Assembly: GCA_963678555.2 (NCBI GenBank) | Contig: CAXXJA010000002.1 | Span: forward strand, 372,001 to 436,000 | DNA from: SABI01 sp963678555 | GTDB lineage: Bacteria > Spirochaetota > Spirochaetia > Sphaerochaetales > Sphaerochaetaceae | Length of the DNA: 64,000 nt | Reading direction: 5' to 3' | In this document: positions 17,386-25,919 of the stretch, piece by piece | How positions within the stretch are numbered: the stretch's first letter is position 1 | Layout: every line of letters starts with the position of its first letter | Translations under genes and position numbers: made by a program | The notes under the pieces: model-generated | Databases searched by the model: none | The model's input: only the letters and a program-made list of their open reading frames with translations | Told to the model about the DNA's origin: nothing

Positions 17386-18423
17386 ATGATACGTGCGGCA
17401 GTGATAGGTGCGACAGGATATGCCGGAGCTGAGCTGATGAAGCTTCTGATCAATCATCCGCAGGTGTCGCATGTAGCAGCGGCCACCCGAAGCTTTGAGG
17501 GAATTCCCTTCTCCCAGGTGTATCCCAATTTCATATCATTGCACGATGATGTGTGCCTTGGGACAGATCTTGATCTCCTTGCGGATGCGTATGATGTGGT
17601 GTTTCTTTCTCTGCCCCATGGGCTGGCATCCTCTGTTGTCACCGAAGAGATCCTTTCGAAGACCCGTATCATCGATCTGGGAGCAGACTTCCGCCTGCAT
17701 GACGCGGATACCTATGAAGCCTGGTACAAGACAATCCACCACGGAAGATCCCTGCTCGGGAAAGCCGTGTACGGTCTGAGCGAGATCTACCGGGAACAAA
17801 TCGCCGGCGCTGTCCTGATAGCCAATCCCGGCTGCTATACCACCTGCTCCATTCTCTCGACCCGACCTCTTGTGGAAAGACAGATGGTAGACACCTCGAG
17901 TATCATTATCGATGCGGCGAGCGGTGTGAGCGGAGCAGGACGGAAGGCTCAGACCGCCACACTGTTCAGTGAGGTCAACGAATCGTTCAAAGCCTACGGG
18001 GTTGCCGGTCACAGACACACTCCCGAGATCGAACAGGAACTGAGTATCCATGAGAGGATCACCCTCTCCTTCACTCCCCATCTTGTTCCGATGAACCGGG
18101 GGATCCTTGCCACGATCTATGCTACCGTAGCGGATGGAGTGGGTATTGAAGATGTCCAGACTGCGTATCAGGAAGCATACGGGGATGAATACTTCATCAG
18201 AGTGAGACGTCCGGGAGATTTTCCCGAGACACGCCACGTGAAGGGAAGCAACTTCGTCGATATCGGGTTCACAATCGACGAGAGGACCAGACGGGTCATC
18301 ATCATCGGGGCGATAGACAACATCGTGAAAGGTGCTGCGGGACAGGCTGTTCAGAACATGAACATATCCTTCGGGTTCGCAGAGCGAAGCGGACTCGACC
18401 TGATACCCTCCATGCCGCTGTGA
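17386..18423 (+). CDS. argC: N-acetyl-gamma-glutamyl-phosphate reductase ArgC
   Basis: ArgC reduces N-acetyl-glutamyl phosphate with NADPH, the third step of arginine/ornithine synthesis. The 345-residue protein has the nucleotide-binding AVIGATGYAGAELMKLL, the catalytic-cysteine motif ANPGCYTT, SGVSGAGRKA and the GHRHTPEIEQEL histidine motif. ATG 17386 follows GGAGAGGTGAAC; the frame is open from 17218 but the extra residues are unconserved. It heads argC-argJ-argB-argD, although a 169-base gap with a separate promoter lies before argJ. Upstream, GTTGC-TTTT-GCAAC (17248-17261) is a short palindrome between the divergent nim and argC genes. Confidence 0.93.
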   Translation: MIRAAVIGATGYAGAELMKLLINHPQVSHVAAATRSFEGIPFSQVYPNFISLHDDVCLGTDLDLLADAYDVVFLSLPHGLASSVVTEEILSKTRIIDLGADFRLHDADTYEAWYKTIHHGRSLLGKAVYGLSEIYREQIAGAVLIANPGCYTTCSILSTRPLVERQMVDTSSIIIDAASGVSGAGRKAQTATLFSEVNESFKAYGVAGHRHTPEIEQELSIHERITLSFTPHLVPMNRGILATIYATVADGVGIEDVQTAYQEAYGDEYFIRVRRPGDFPETRHVKGSNFVDIGFTIDERTRRVIIIGAIDNIVKGAAGQAVQNMNISFGFAERSGLDLIPSMPL

Positions 18424-18483
18424 CTCACTGAATTCATCTGAGAACGTCTGAAAAGCAATTTCTGTATATTTCTCTTGTGCCTC

Positions 18484-18525
18484 TTGAATATTTCGCGTAG
18501 AATATGTATAAATATACGTATATTT
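18484..18525 (+). promoter_or_regulatory. argJBD promoter overlapped by a 16-bp palindromic operator candidate
   Basis: TTGAAT (18484-18489) and TATAAA (18507-18512) are separated by 17 bases. The perfect palindrome AAATATACGTATATTT (18510-18525) overlaps the -10 region. GAATAT recurs at about 18486, 18500, 18529 and 18537, resembling half-sites of ArgR/AhrC boxes (TGAAT...ATTCA). I infer arginine-repressor control of argJ-argB-argD. No argR gene is in the window. Confidence 0.6.
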
Positions 18526-18592
18526 CGGAATATTGATGAATATATATGCATTGTGCAGGTTCCGAACAGATCGGAATGAATGAGGTTTGAAT

Positions 18593-19813
18593 ATGAAACT
18601 GCTAGACACAGGAATTATGGCACCCAGGGGGTTCACGGTTGCATCCACTGCAAGCGGTATCAAGAAGGTGAAGTCCGATACCACCCTGCTGGTCAGCGAA
18701 GTTGACGCTGAGGTGGCAGGTGCGTTCACGCAGAATATCGTGAAGGCGGCTCCTGTCGTCTATGATGAGGATATTGTCAGGAAGGGGGGTACCGTGCGCG
18801 CGGTGCATGTGGTGAGCGGTAATGCCAATGCCTGTACCGGTGAGCAGGGGATGGCTGATGCGGTCTCCACCGCCGCCTATGCTGCCGGCAAGCTCGGATG
18901 TTCTGCGCAGGAGGTTCTCGTGTGCGCTACGGGAGTGATCGGTGTTCCTCTTCCCATGGATGCCGTTTACCGAGGTCTTGATACCTGTACCGCTCACCTG
19001 AGCAGCGATAAGGCAAAGGGCCATGAGAGTGCTCAGGCCATTCTTACTACAGACACCTTCACAAAGGAGGTAGCCGTCGAGGTCATCATCAACGGAGTGA
19101 CCGTGTCCATCGGAGGGATGGCCAAAGGCTCGGGAATGATCCACCCCGACATGGCTACGATGCTCTCGTTCATCACCACTGATGCCGCACTTGACGGTGC
19201 ATATCTCAAATCTCTCCTTTCCGGTTCCATCCGCGATACCTATAATATGATCAGCGTCGATGGAGATACCAGTACGAATGACACCGTGCTTGTTCTGGCG
19301 AACGGAATGAGCGGGTGTGAGAAGATTGACGCCGACAGCCCCTATCGTCAGGTCTTCGAAGAGGCCTTTCTGTATGTTCACACAGAACTGGCGAAACTGA
19401 TTGTCAAGGATGGGGAAGGCGCCGGGAAGTTCATCGAAGTGCAGGTCACCGGCGCACAGAGCAAGGATGCTGCCAGAACGCTCGCGAGGTCGGTGATCAC
19501 CAGCAGCCTGGTCAAGACTGCTTTCTTCGGCTCTGATGCCAACTGGGGCCGTGTGCTCTGCGCCATGGGCTACTCGGGCGGTTCTTTCAGCCCTGAGAAG
19601 GTCACAATGAAGTACGTGAGTGAAGTGGGCGAGATCCTGGTGATGAGTAAAGGCAATCCTGTCGTGTTCGATGAGGTTCAGGCGAAACAGGTGCTGAGTG
19701 AGTCAGTGATCACACTCAAGATCACCCTCGAAGATGGTCAGAGTGAGGCACATGCCTGGGGCTGTGATCTCAGTTATGAGTATGTCAGGATCAATGGAGA
19801 TTACAGAAGCTGA
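18593..19813 (+). CDS. argJ: Glutamate N-acetyltransferase / amino-acid acetyltransferase ArgJ
   Basis: ArgJ recycles the acetyl group from N-acetylornithine to glutamate and, when bifunctional, also uses acetyl-CoA, making argA and argE unnecessary. The 406-residue precursor contains the self-cleavage motif KGSGMIHPDMATML; cleavage before the Thr of ATML generates the alpha and beta chains and frees the catalytic Thr. Other family segments are APRGF at the start and SDANWGR before the C-terminus. ATG 18593 is seven bases after TGAGG; a TTG at 18587 is less likely. The stop overlaps argB (TGATG). Mono- or bifunctionality cannot be decided from sequence alone. Confidence 0.93.
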   Translation: MKLLDTGIMAPRGFTVASTASGIKKVKSDTTLLVSEVDAEVAGAFTQNIVKAAPVVYDEDIVRKGGTVRAVHVVSGNANACTGEQGMADAVSTAAYAAGKLGCSAQEVLVCATGVIGVPLPMDAVYRGLDTCTAHLSSDKAKGHESAQAILTTDTFTKEVAVEVIINGVTVSIGGMAKGSGMIHPDMATMLSFITTDAALDGAYLKSLLSGSIRDTYNMISVDGDTSTNDTVLVLANGMSGCEKIDADSPYRQVFEEAFLYVHTELAKLIVKDGEGAGKFIEVQVTGAQSKDAARTLARSVITSSLVKTAFFGSDANWGRVLCAMGYSGGSFSPEKVTMKYVSEVGEILVMSKGNPVVFDEVQAKQVLSESVITLKITLEDGQSEAHAWGCDLSYEYVRINGDYRS

Positions 19814-20673
19814 TGCAACACGCAATAGAGAAGGCTGAGGTGCTTATCGAGGCACTGCCGTACATCAGGAAGTTCGCAGGAAGTACCGTCGTTGTCAAAT
19901 ACGGCGGTTCTGCCATGATCGATGAACATATGAAGGAATCAGTGATACAGGATATCGTGCTGATGAAACGGATAGGATTCAACCCGGTCGTGGTTCACGG
20001 CGGGGGGAATGCGATCAGTGACCAGCTGAAACGGGTGGGAAAGGAATCGACGTTCATCTCCGGGCTCCGCGTCACTGATCAGGAGACAGCCCAGATAGCC
20101 GAGATGGTCCTCAGCGGATCGATCGGGAAGGCTCTCGTTCAGGCACTGCAGAATCATGGGATCCAGGCTGTGAGTATCAACGGAAAGGACGGTGATACTC
20201 TCGTCAGCCGTAAGAAGCTCTCCTCGGGTGTAGACCTCGGCTTCGTCGGCGAGGTGGTGAAGGTGAACACTGAACTGCTCACCTCCCTCATGCAGCATGA
20301 TTTCGTTCCGGTGGTTGCACCGGTGGGAACGGATGCACAGGGCAATACCTATAATATCAATGCCGATTACGCCGCGAGTGCGATTGCCGGTGCCCTGAAG
20401 GCTCAGAAGCTCGTCTTCCTCACAGATGTCGAGGGGATACTGATGGATAAGGATGATCCCGATTCCATTATCCGCCGCCTTTCGGTCACGCAGGCAGAGA
20501 ACTTCCTATCGGACGGAACAATCGCCGGTGGAATGATACCCAAGGCAAAGTGCTGCATGGACGGGATCAATCAGGGTGTAGAGAGTGTCCACATCCTCGA
20601 TGGCCGGCTCCCTCACTCCCTCCTTCTTGAGATCTTCACGAATGACGGGTGCGGGACAATGATGACACGATAA
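19813..20673 (+). CDS. argB: Acetylglutamate kinase ArgB
   Basis: ArgB phosphorylates N-acetylglutamate, the usual feedback-controlled step when recycling by ArgJ operates. The 286-residue amino-acid-kinase fold shows VVKYGGSAM (phosphate-binding Lys and Gly-rich loop), VVVHGGGNAIS, the NINADYAASAIA motif and FLTDVEGI. The N-terminal helix (AIEKAEVLIEALPYIRKFAG) is of the arginine-sensitive hexameric type, suggesting inhibition by arginine. The start codon shares one base with the argJ stop. argD follows after ten bases. Confidence 0.93.
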   Translation: MQHAIEKAEVLIEALPYIRKFAGSTVVVKYGGSAMIDEHMKESVIQDIVLMKRIGFNPVVVHGGGNAISDQLKRVGKESTFISGLRVTDQETAQIAEMVLSGSIGKALVQALQNHGIQAVSINGKDGDTLVSRKKLSSGVDLGFVGEVVKVNTELLTSLMQHDFVPVVAPVGTDAQGNTYNINADYAASAIAGALKAQKLVFLTDVEGILMDKDDPDSIIRRLSVTQAENFLSDGTIAGGMIPKAKCCMDGINQGVESVHILDGRLPHSLLLEIFTNDGCGTMMTR

Positions 20674-20683
20674 AGAGGATGAT

Positions 20684-21871
20684 ATGATGACCACAACGAT
20701 CGAACAGGGCCGGCAGGCCTTCATGAATACCTATGCACAGTTTCCCCTGGTTCTGACGGGCGGTCACGGATGTACCGTGACAGATCAGGAGGGGAAGGAA
20801 TACCTTGATATGGTGGCAGGTATTGCTGTCAACTCTCTCGGGTATACAGATGAAGAGTTCACTGACGCACTGAAGGGCGTCCTTGACAATGGTCTTCTCC
20901 ATTGCTCCAACCTCTATTTCAACGAACAGGCTGTGCTTGCTGCCGGTCAGCTCAAGCAACTGAGCGGGATGGAACGGGTATTCTTCTGCAACAGCGGAAC
21001 CGAGGCGAATGAAGCCGCCTTGAAACTTGCACGGAAATGGGGAAAGCAGTTCTCTCCTGTCAAGGAAGAGATCATCACGATGATCTCCTCGTTTCATGGG
21101 CGCACCTACGGGGCGATGAGCGCCACCGGTCAGGTGAAGTATCAGAAGCATTTCACCCCTCTGGTACCCAAGATTCTTCATACTCCCTTCAACGACTTCG
21201 ATGCTCTTTCCCGGGTGGTGAACGAACATACGGCAGCCATCTTCATCGAGGTCATTCAGGGTGAGGGCGGAATCAGGGAGATCGACGTTGATTTCCTCAG
21301 AAAGGTGAGAGCCCTGTGTGACGAGAAGCATATTCTGCTCATCGCAGATGAGGTCCAGTGCGGTATGGGGCGAAGCGGGAAGGCTTTCGCCTGGCAGCAT
21401 ACAGGGGTTACTCCTGATGCCATGACACTTGCCAAGGCTCTGGGAAACGGAGTGCCCATCGGTGCTCTCGTGACCTCTGATACCTGTTCCGAAGTATTCG
21501 AACCCGGTGACCATGCTGCCACCTTCGGCGGTAATCTGCTCAGCGCCACTGCTGCAAACGTGATCCTCAAACGACTGCTTGAAGGGAATCTGCTTGCACA
21601 TGTCAGTGAAGTAGGAGCCTATTTCAAGAAGAAGCTGCAGGATCTTGAGAGTCAGTATTCCTGTGTCCTTGAGGTGAGGGGAAAGGGACTCATGCTGGCA
21701 ATCGAACTTGACAGGCCTGCCCGCCAGTTCATCGCATCTGCGATGGAACGGGGACTTCTTCTGGTGGGGGCGGGTGAGCGAGTCGTACGTTTTGTTCCTC
21801 CTCTCGTCATCACGGAAGACGAGATTGATTCGGCTATCAGCATTCTGGATGAGATTTTAGCCGAACTGTGA
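20684..21871 (+). CDS. argD: Acetylornithine aminotransferase ArgD
   Basis: This class III PLP enzyme of 395 residues converts N-acetylglutamate semialdehyde to N-acetylornithine. It shows the subclass markers FCNSGTEANEAALKLAR, SSFHGRTYGAM, the cofactor-aspartate motif LIADEVQCGMGR, and the Schiff-base lysine in TLAKALGNGVPIGAL. ATG 20684 has AGAGGAT upstream; ATG 20687 would differ by one residue. It ends the arg cluster. The following 67 bases hold a long stem-loop next to the patatin gene. argF, argG and argH are not in the window. The enzyme may double as succinyldiaminopimelate aminotransferase, as in other bacteria. Confidence 0.92.
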   Translation: MMTTTIEQGRQAFMNTYAQFPLVLTGGHGCTVTDQEGKEYLDMVAGIAVNSLGYTDEEFTDALKGVLDNGLLHCSNLYFNEQAVLAAGQLKQLSGMERVFFCNSGTEANEAALKLARKWGKQFSPVKEEIITMISSFHGRTYGAMSATGQVKYQKHFTPLVPKILHTPFNDFDALSRVVNEHTAAIFIEVIQGEGGIREIDVDFLRKVRALCDEKHILLIADEVQCGMGRSGKAFAWQHTGVTPDAMTLAKALGNGVPIGALVTSDTCSEVFEPGDHAATFGGNLLSATAANVILKRLLEGNLLAHVSEVGAYFKKKLQDLESQYSCVLEVRGKGLMLAIELDRPARQFIASAMERGLLLVGAGERVVRFVPPLVITEDEIDSAISILDEILAEL

Positions 21872-21881
21872 TTGTAAGGGA

Positions 21882-21932
21882 GCCCTTCTTCCAGTATCAT
21901 GTTGATGCGTATCCATCTGATACAGGAAGGGC
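21882..21932 (+). promoter_or_regulatory. Long stem-loop occluding the patatin ribosome-binding site
   Basis: GCCCTTC (21882-21888) pairs with GAAGGGC (21926-21932) and GTATCA (21894-21899) with TGATAC (21918-21923), with a small internal loop between. AGGAAGG, the ribosome-binding site of ATG 21939, lies in the right arm. It could act as end-of-operon hairpin for arg, as a translational lock, or both. No T-tract follows. Confidence 0.5.
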
Positions 21933-21938
21933 CTGCAC

Positions 21939-23939
21939 ATGAAACGGAACAGTCACATCGGTATCCTCGCTCTCTTTATACTTCTTATACTGCCGCTTCC
22001 GCAGCTTGCGGCGGAGCAGACTGACAGCGGTCTCTCTTCGGACCTGCTTGATGCCGTGGTCCCCTTCGAATACGGAATAGAGCGGTTTGAACAGCGGATC
22101 GCTGATTCAAGCAGGGGCAGAGAGCCTGTGGGTCTTCTCCTCTCAGGGGGCTCCGCCCGTGCGTTTGCCCATATCGGGGTCATTCGGGCATTCGAGGAAC
22201 TCGGAATCACGGTGGACTACCTCGTCACCAATTCGATGGGCTCCATCGTCGGTATTCTCTATGCCGCCGGCCTGAACAGTGATCAGATCTATGACATCGT
22301 AAAGAATATCGACCCGGGAACGCTCTTCGCCATGACCTATCCGTTCGAAGGCGGGCTCATAGACCCTACGGCCTTCATCGATTTTATCTCCTCCTACCTG
22401 AGCGAAACGCCAGACCTTGAACAGCTTCAGATACCGATCATCGTCATTACCGAGGATGCGAGGACCAAGCGGCAGGTGCTTATAGCTGAAGGCGACGTGA
22501 GGAAGGTGCTCGCCGCATCCTTCGCCCTCCCGGTGTATTTCCCTCCCGTTGAATTCCGCGGACATCTGCTGCTGGACGGCGGCACGACCAATATCGTTCC
22601 TGTCGAGATAGCCACACGTTTCAGCGACTGTGTGCTGGTATCCACGACATTCTATGAGGGCAAGGGGATCAGTCTGAACAACCCGCTCAGTCTGCTGAAT
22701 GTGTCAATGGATGCTGCTAAACGTCGTCAGGGGGTCTCCTCTCTCCTTGCGAATCCTCAGGCGCTGTGGATCAGATGTGATGTGGAGGACTTTTCCTTCA
22801 TGGATTTCGACAAGGCGGATGAACTGTCCCGAAACGGATATGCCTCCGCGATGCTCGTCCGTGATACCCTTGTCCAGTGTATCCAGGACGGTGGGGCAGA
22901 GCGCAGCACGATTTCTGACAGCCGCTTCCGGGATACCCATGAACAGGTCCTTGATCAGTACATGTACTTCCGTATTCCCCGGCTTTCGGGTGTGTCGAAC
23001 CTGATCTTTACCGGTGTGAAGAACTTCCCTCAGGGTGATGGAGGAAGCCTTGCTCTTCGTCAGGAGATTCTCGCCGGTCTCCGCTATACCTTCAGAGCGC
23101 CCGGGACGAATCTGTCGCTCCTTGCAGGCGCGGCATGGCACCCCTACAGTGACAACGACCTGTATCCGGAGATGATGGTGGAAGGCAGGTATCTTCCCCT
23201 CTCCCATGTGATGGTGCAGGGGACCTATCTTGCATCCCTGAAGGATGGGGATACCTGGAACCATTACGCGGCCGGAGAGCTGAAGGTACATCAGCTGGCT
23301 CTCTCCCGCTCTCTGACAGTACGTGAGCGTGTGGCGATCGAGGGGAATACGGATTCCTCCTTCTCCTTCACCGAGGTGCTTCTGGAAGCCGGTGCAGGTG
23401 TCAGCTATCGAGGTGGTTTCGAACTGGATGCTGACCTTTCCTATCAGCTGTGGGATACCTTTTCCCGTAACTTCCTTCACGCGGCTTTCAGTGCCCGGCT
23501 TCCTCTCTCTGCTGATGTGACCCTTCTTCCTGCCTCGAGTGTGCGGTATTCCCTTGACGGAGAGGGAGATGTTCCCTATTTCGTCCGTGACGGCTACTAT
23601 ACCCCGGCAACGACTCTCCTTGACCAGGGTCGGGCAGGAGGATCAGCCAACGGGGCAGATGCTCTTGCTGTGCTCTCTGTTCAGGCAGAATGGAACCCTC
23701 AGGCCTTCAGACCCACGGTGGGGGAGCTTCTCATCTTCAAGAACTCCTCGGTGGGTGCCTTCACTCAGCTCCTGTGGTGGCAGGAAGGTACAGCTGTCCC
23801 GGAAGTGAGCGCCGGTGTGCAGGTGAAGAGTCTTCTCGGTTTCATCGGACTCAAGGACCTTCCCTTTCATCTGTATATCGGGTACGATACCCTCTCCGAC
23901 GGGGTCATCGGTGGCTTTGCAATCGCAGGAGGGTTCTGA
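21939..23939 (+). CDS. Patatin-like phospholipase with C-terminal outer-membrane barrel
   Basis: A signal peptide (IGILALFILLILPLPQLAA) precedes a patatin domain at about 64-300 and a roughly 300-residue beta-strand region ending in Phe, as in type Vd autotransporter-like (PlpD-family) lipases. The oxyanion loop SGGSARAFAHIG (69-80) and catalytic Asp motif DGG (213-215) are intact. The nucleophile elbow reads TNSMG (97-101), with Ser99, rather than the usual GxSxG. I infer an outer-membrane-anchored or surface-released phospholipase, possibly altered in activity by the Gly-to-Thr change. The linker POTRA domain of PlpD is not clear. The downstream gene starts inside the stop codon. Confidence 0.78.
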   Translation: MKRNSHIGILALFILLILPLPQLAAEQTDSGLSSDLLDAVVPFEYGIERFEQRIADSSRGREPVGLLLSGGSARAFAHIGVIRAFEELGITVDYLVTNSMGSIVGILYAAGLNSDQIYDIVKNIDPGTLFAMTYPFEGGLIDPTAFIDFISSYLSETPDLEQLQIPIIVITEDARTKRQVLIAEGDVRKVLAASFALPVYFPPVEFRGHLLLDGGTTNIVPVEIATRFSDCVLVSTTFYEGKGISLNNPLSLLNVSMDAAKRRQGVSSLLANPQALWIRCDVEDFSFMDFDKADELSRNGYASAMLVRDTLVQCIQDGGAERSTISDSRFRDTHEQVLDQYMYFRIPRLSGVSNLIFTGVKNFPQGDGGSLALRQEILAGLRYTFRAPGTNLSLLAGAAWHPYSDNDLYPEMMVEGRYLPLSHVMVQGTYLASLKDGDTWNHYAAGELKVHQLALSRSLTVRERVAIEGNTDSSFSFTEVLLEAGAGVSYRGGFELDADLSYQLWDTFSRNFLHAAFSARLPLSADVTLLPASSVRYSLDGEGDVPYFVRDGYYTPATTLLDQGRAGGSANGADALAVLSVQAEWNPQAFRPTVGELLIFKNSSVGAFTQLLWWQEGTAVPEVSAGVQVKSLLGFIGLKDLPFHLYIGYDTLSDGVIGGFAIAGGF

Positions 23940-24370
23940 TGCATACAGAAGAACAGTTCGATCTGATGAATCATGTTCTTCCCGAACACATCTCTCTTCA
24001 GATGCTCTCTCGCTCAGGGGATGTGGTATTTGAGGCGAGCGGTAAGTGGCTTCATCCTCTTTTCTCGCTAGAACATTTTCTTGCCACTCAGCCCGGTATC
24101 GTTCCGTCGAACCATGTTCTGCACGACAGGATCGCGGGAAAGGCAGCCGCCGCCCTTACCAGCCGTCTCGGTTTCACCGTGGTGAAGGCTGACCTGATCA
24201 GCCTCCTCGCCCTTGAACTCTACCATACAAGAGGTATCGAGGCTCTGTACGAGAGCAAGGTAGACAGGATCTCCTGCATGACGGAGAATCTGCTTGAACA
24301 GATAGATGATATAGAACAGATCTATACGATCATTGATACCAGGAGGAAGATGGGCCAGAAGAAGGGTTGA
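23939..24370 (+). CDS. DUF1893-like protein
   Basis: The ATG overlaps the patatin stop (TGATG), fixing the start at 23939; a longer open frame from 23690 lies inside the patatin gene. The 143-residue protein resembles the small DUF1893 family (cytidine-deaminase-like fold): VVFEASGKWLHPLFSLEHF, HDRIAGKAAAALTSRLGFTVVKADLISLLALELYHTRGI. The family's function is not established. The C-terminal 30 residues (LLEQIDDIEQIYTIIDTRR) are probably an extra helix. Tight coupling to the patatin gene may only reflect genome compaction. There is no signal peptide or membrane segment. Confidence 0.6.
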   Translation: MHTEEQFDLMNHVLPEHISLQMLSRSGDVVFEASGKWLHPLFSLEHFLATQPGIVPSNHVLHDRIAGKAAAALTSRLGFTVVKADLISLLALELYHTRGIEALYESKVDRISCMTENLLEQIDDIEQIYTIIDTRRKMGQKKG

Positions 24371-24403
24371 TGTGAAGCCTTCCTTCCAGTCCCGATAGAG
24401 CCT

Positions 24404-25219
24404 ATGAACACAGCCGCTATCATAACCGCGATGCTTCTCACTCTTGTGGCAGGTCTCAGTACCGGGATCGGGGGGCTTCTCAGTATGTTCCACCGGCAGA
24501 GCTCCTCCCGTTTCCTGTGCATCAGTCTTGGCTTCAGTGCCGGGGTCATGGTGTACCTGTCGTTTCTGGAAATACTTCCCGAGTCGATCCACTTCCTCTC
24601 CGGGACCATGAGTGAGACGGCCGCAGAGGTCCAGGGAGTGCTTATGTTCTTTGCGGGGGTGATCATTGTTGCCCTGATCGACCGGTTCGTTCCCTCCCGT
24701 GACAACCCCCACGAGATACCGTCCGTGATCAATATGGTTGAACACGGCGGAGGAAAGATCGATATCGACCACCATCTGCTCCGTACCGGTATCTTCAGCG
24801 CGATAGCCATCACGATCCATAACATACCGGAGGGACTGGCAACCTTCACCTCCTACCTCGCAGAACCGCAGATCGGCATATCGATTGCGATTGCGATCGC
24901 CATTCACAATATACCTGAAGGTATCGCTGTCGCGGTTCCGATCTACTTTGCGACGGGCAGAAGGGGAAAATCGCTCATGATCGCGCTTCTCGCCGGTCTG
25001 TCCGAGATGGCAGGTGCAGTGATAGGTCTGATCCTTATCCGGTTCTCGGGAACCGATCTGATGGTGGGGTACGTTCTTGCGATAACAGCGGGTATCATGG
25101 TGTATATCTCGTTCGATGAACTGCTTCCGACTGCGGAACGGTACGGAGAGCACCATCTTACGATCTATGGAGTGCTTGCAGGTATGGCCGTCATGGCTTT
25201 CTCCCTGATCCTTCTGTGA
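24404..25219 (+). CDS. zupT: ZIP-family divalent metal transporter ZupT
   Basis: This 271-residue membrane protein has eight predicted helices and the two ZIP metal-transport motifs, ITIHNIPEGLATF and IAIHNIPEGIAVA, in helices IV and V. Between helices III and IV a His-containing loop (EHGGGKIDIDHHL) probably binds metal. ZupT-type carriers import zinc and can also take up iron, manganese or cobalt. Spacing of 33 bases after the DUF1893-like gene suggests the same transcript. No Zur- or Fur-like box is evident in the short gap. Confidence 0.88.
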   Translation: MNTAAIITAMLLTLVAGLSTGIGGLLSMFHRQSSSRFLCISLGFSAGVMVYLSFLEILPESIHFLSGTMSETAAEVQGVLMFFAGVIIVALIDRFVPSRDNPHEIPSVINMVEHGGGKIDIDHHLLRTGIFSAIAITIHNIPEGLATFTSYLAEPQIGISIAIAIAIHNIPEGIAVAVPIYFATGRRGKSLMIALLAGLSEMAGAVIGLILIRFSGTDLMVGYVLAITAGIMVYISFDELLPTAERYGEHHLTIYGVLAGMAVMAFSLILL

Positions 25220-25235
25220 TGGAGGGGAAGACCGG

Positions 25236-25787
25236 TCAGCTGTTCCTGCTGAACTCGCAGCCGCAGTAATCCTGCCGGTAGAGATCGAGCATGCTGGAGA
25301 GTTCAATACTCCGCTTATATCCCTCTTTTTTCTTGAAGTTGAAGGGGATGAACCCCTCGTGTGCTTCTCCGATCGAGAATATCGTCATCGAATTCTTATG
25401 CGGTGAGACGCTGAGAGTTGTCGTAAAGAAATCAATCCCCATCTCCCGGGCATGCAGTGCGGCAATCTCGAGGTTGTACGAGAAGCAGAGTTCGCATCGT
25501 CTGCCCCCTTCGGGATCTGCCTCGTGACCCTTTACCTGCTCACGCCACGAAGCGTGGTCGTAGGGAGACGTGTCTATATCACAGGAAAAGTAGGAGGCGA
25601 CCTTCCGAAGTTCCTCCAACCGCTTTGTCCACTCGGATTCAGGGAATATATTGTCGTTCGCGTAATAGAGTTCCACCGAATAGCCGAGAGCCTTGAGCCG
25701 TTCGATACTGCTGGTTGAACACGGTCCGCAGCAGCAGTGGAGAAGGATTCTCGTGCCCTGCTCCACCGTATGTTCCTGATATTTCAT
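25236..25787 (-). CDS. queH: Epoxyqueuosine reductase QueH
   Basis: QueH (formerly DUF208) reduces epoxyqueuosine to queuosine in the tRNA wobble base, replacing the cobalamin-dependent QueG. The 183-residue protein has the paired-cysteine motif LLHCCCGPC near the N-terminus, RCELCFSYNLE in the middle and the C-terminal YCGCEFS, matching the ligands of its [4Fe-4S] cluster and adjacent metal site. The family SVSPHKNS segment is also present. ATG 25787 starts the conserved part; the open frame extends to 25856 without conservation. It is convergent with zupT and divergent from the TPR gene. Confidence 0.9.
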   Translation of the reverse strand: MKYQEHTVEQGTRILLHCCCGPCSTSSIERLKALGYSVELYYANDNIFPESEWTKRLEELRKVASYFSCDIDTSPYDHASWREQVKGHEADPEGGRRCELCFSYNLEIAALHAREMGIDFFTTTLSVSPHKNSMTIFSIGEAHEGFIPFNFKKKEGYKRSIELSSMLDLYRQDYCGCEFSRNS

Positions 25788-25919
25788 GATTCTTATCTTA
25801 GCGTTGAACCGCGACTGATGCAAGTTCTTGAGTCGTGGGTCCCAATTTCCCTGCATCTCTGGAAATCGTTGCTGAAATATGGCATAGTTATAACAAACTT
25901 GTCACTCAAGGGGCCACTT

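Noticed and set aside
17536..18729. Minus-strand open frame opposite argC and its downstream gap
   Set aside because: argC is certain on the plus strand and the antisense frame runs through the argJ promoter/operator; no ribosome site or domain supports it.
20636..21601. Minus-strand open frame opposite argD
   Set aside because: Shadow of a highly conserved aminotransferase gene.
24068..25306. Long minus-strand open frame (412 codons) opposite the DUF1893-like and zupT genes
   Set aside because: The sense strand encodes clear ZIP motifs; the antisense product is His/Arg/Asp-rich low-complexity sequence with no recognisable domain, typical of a shadow frame in this codon usage.
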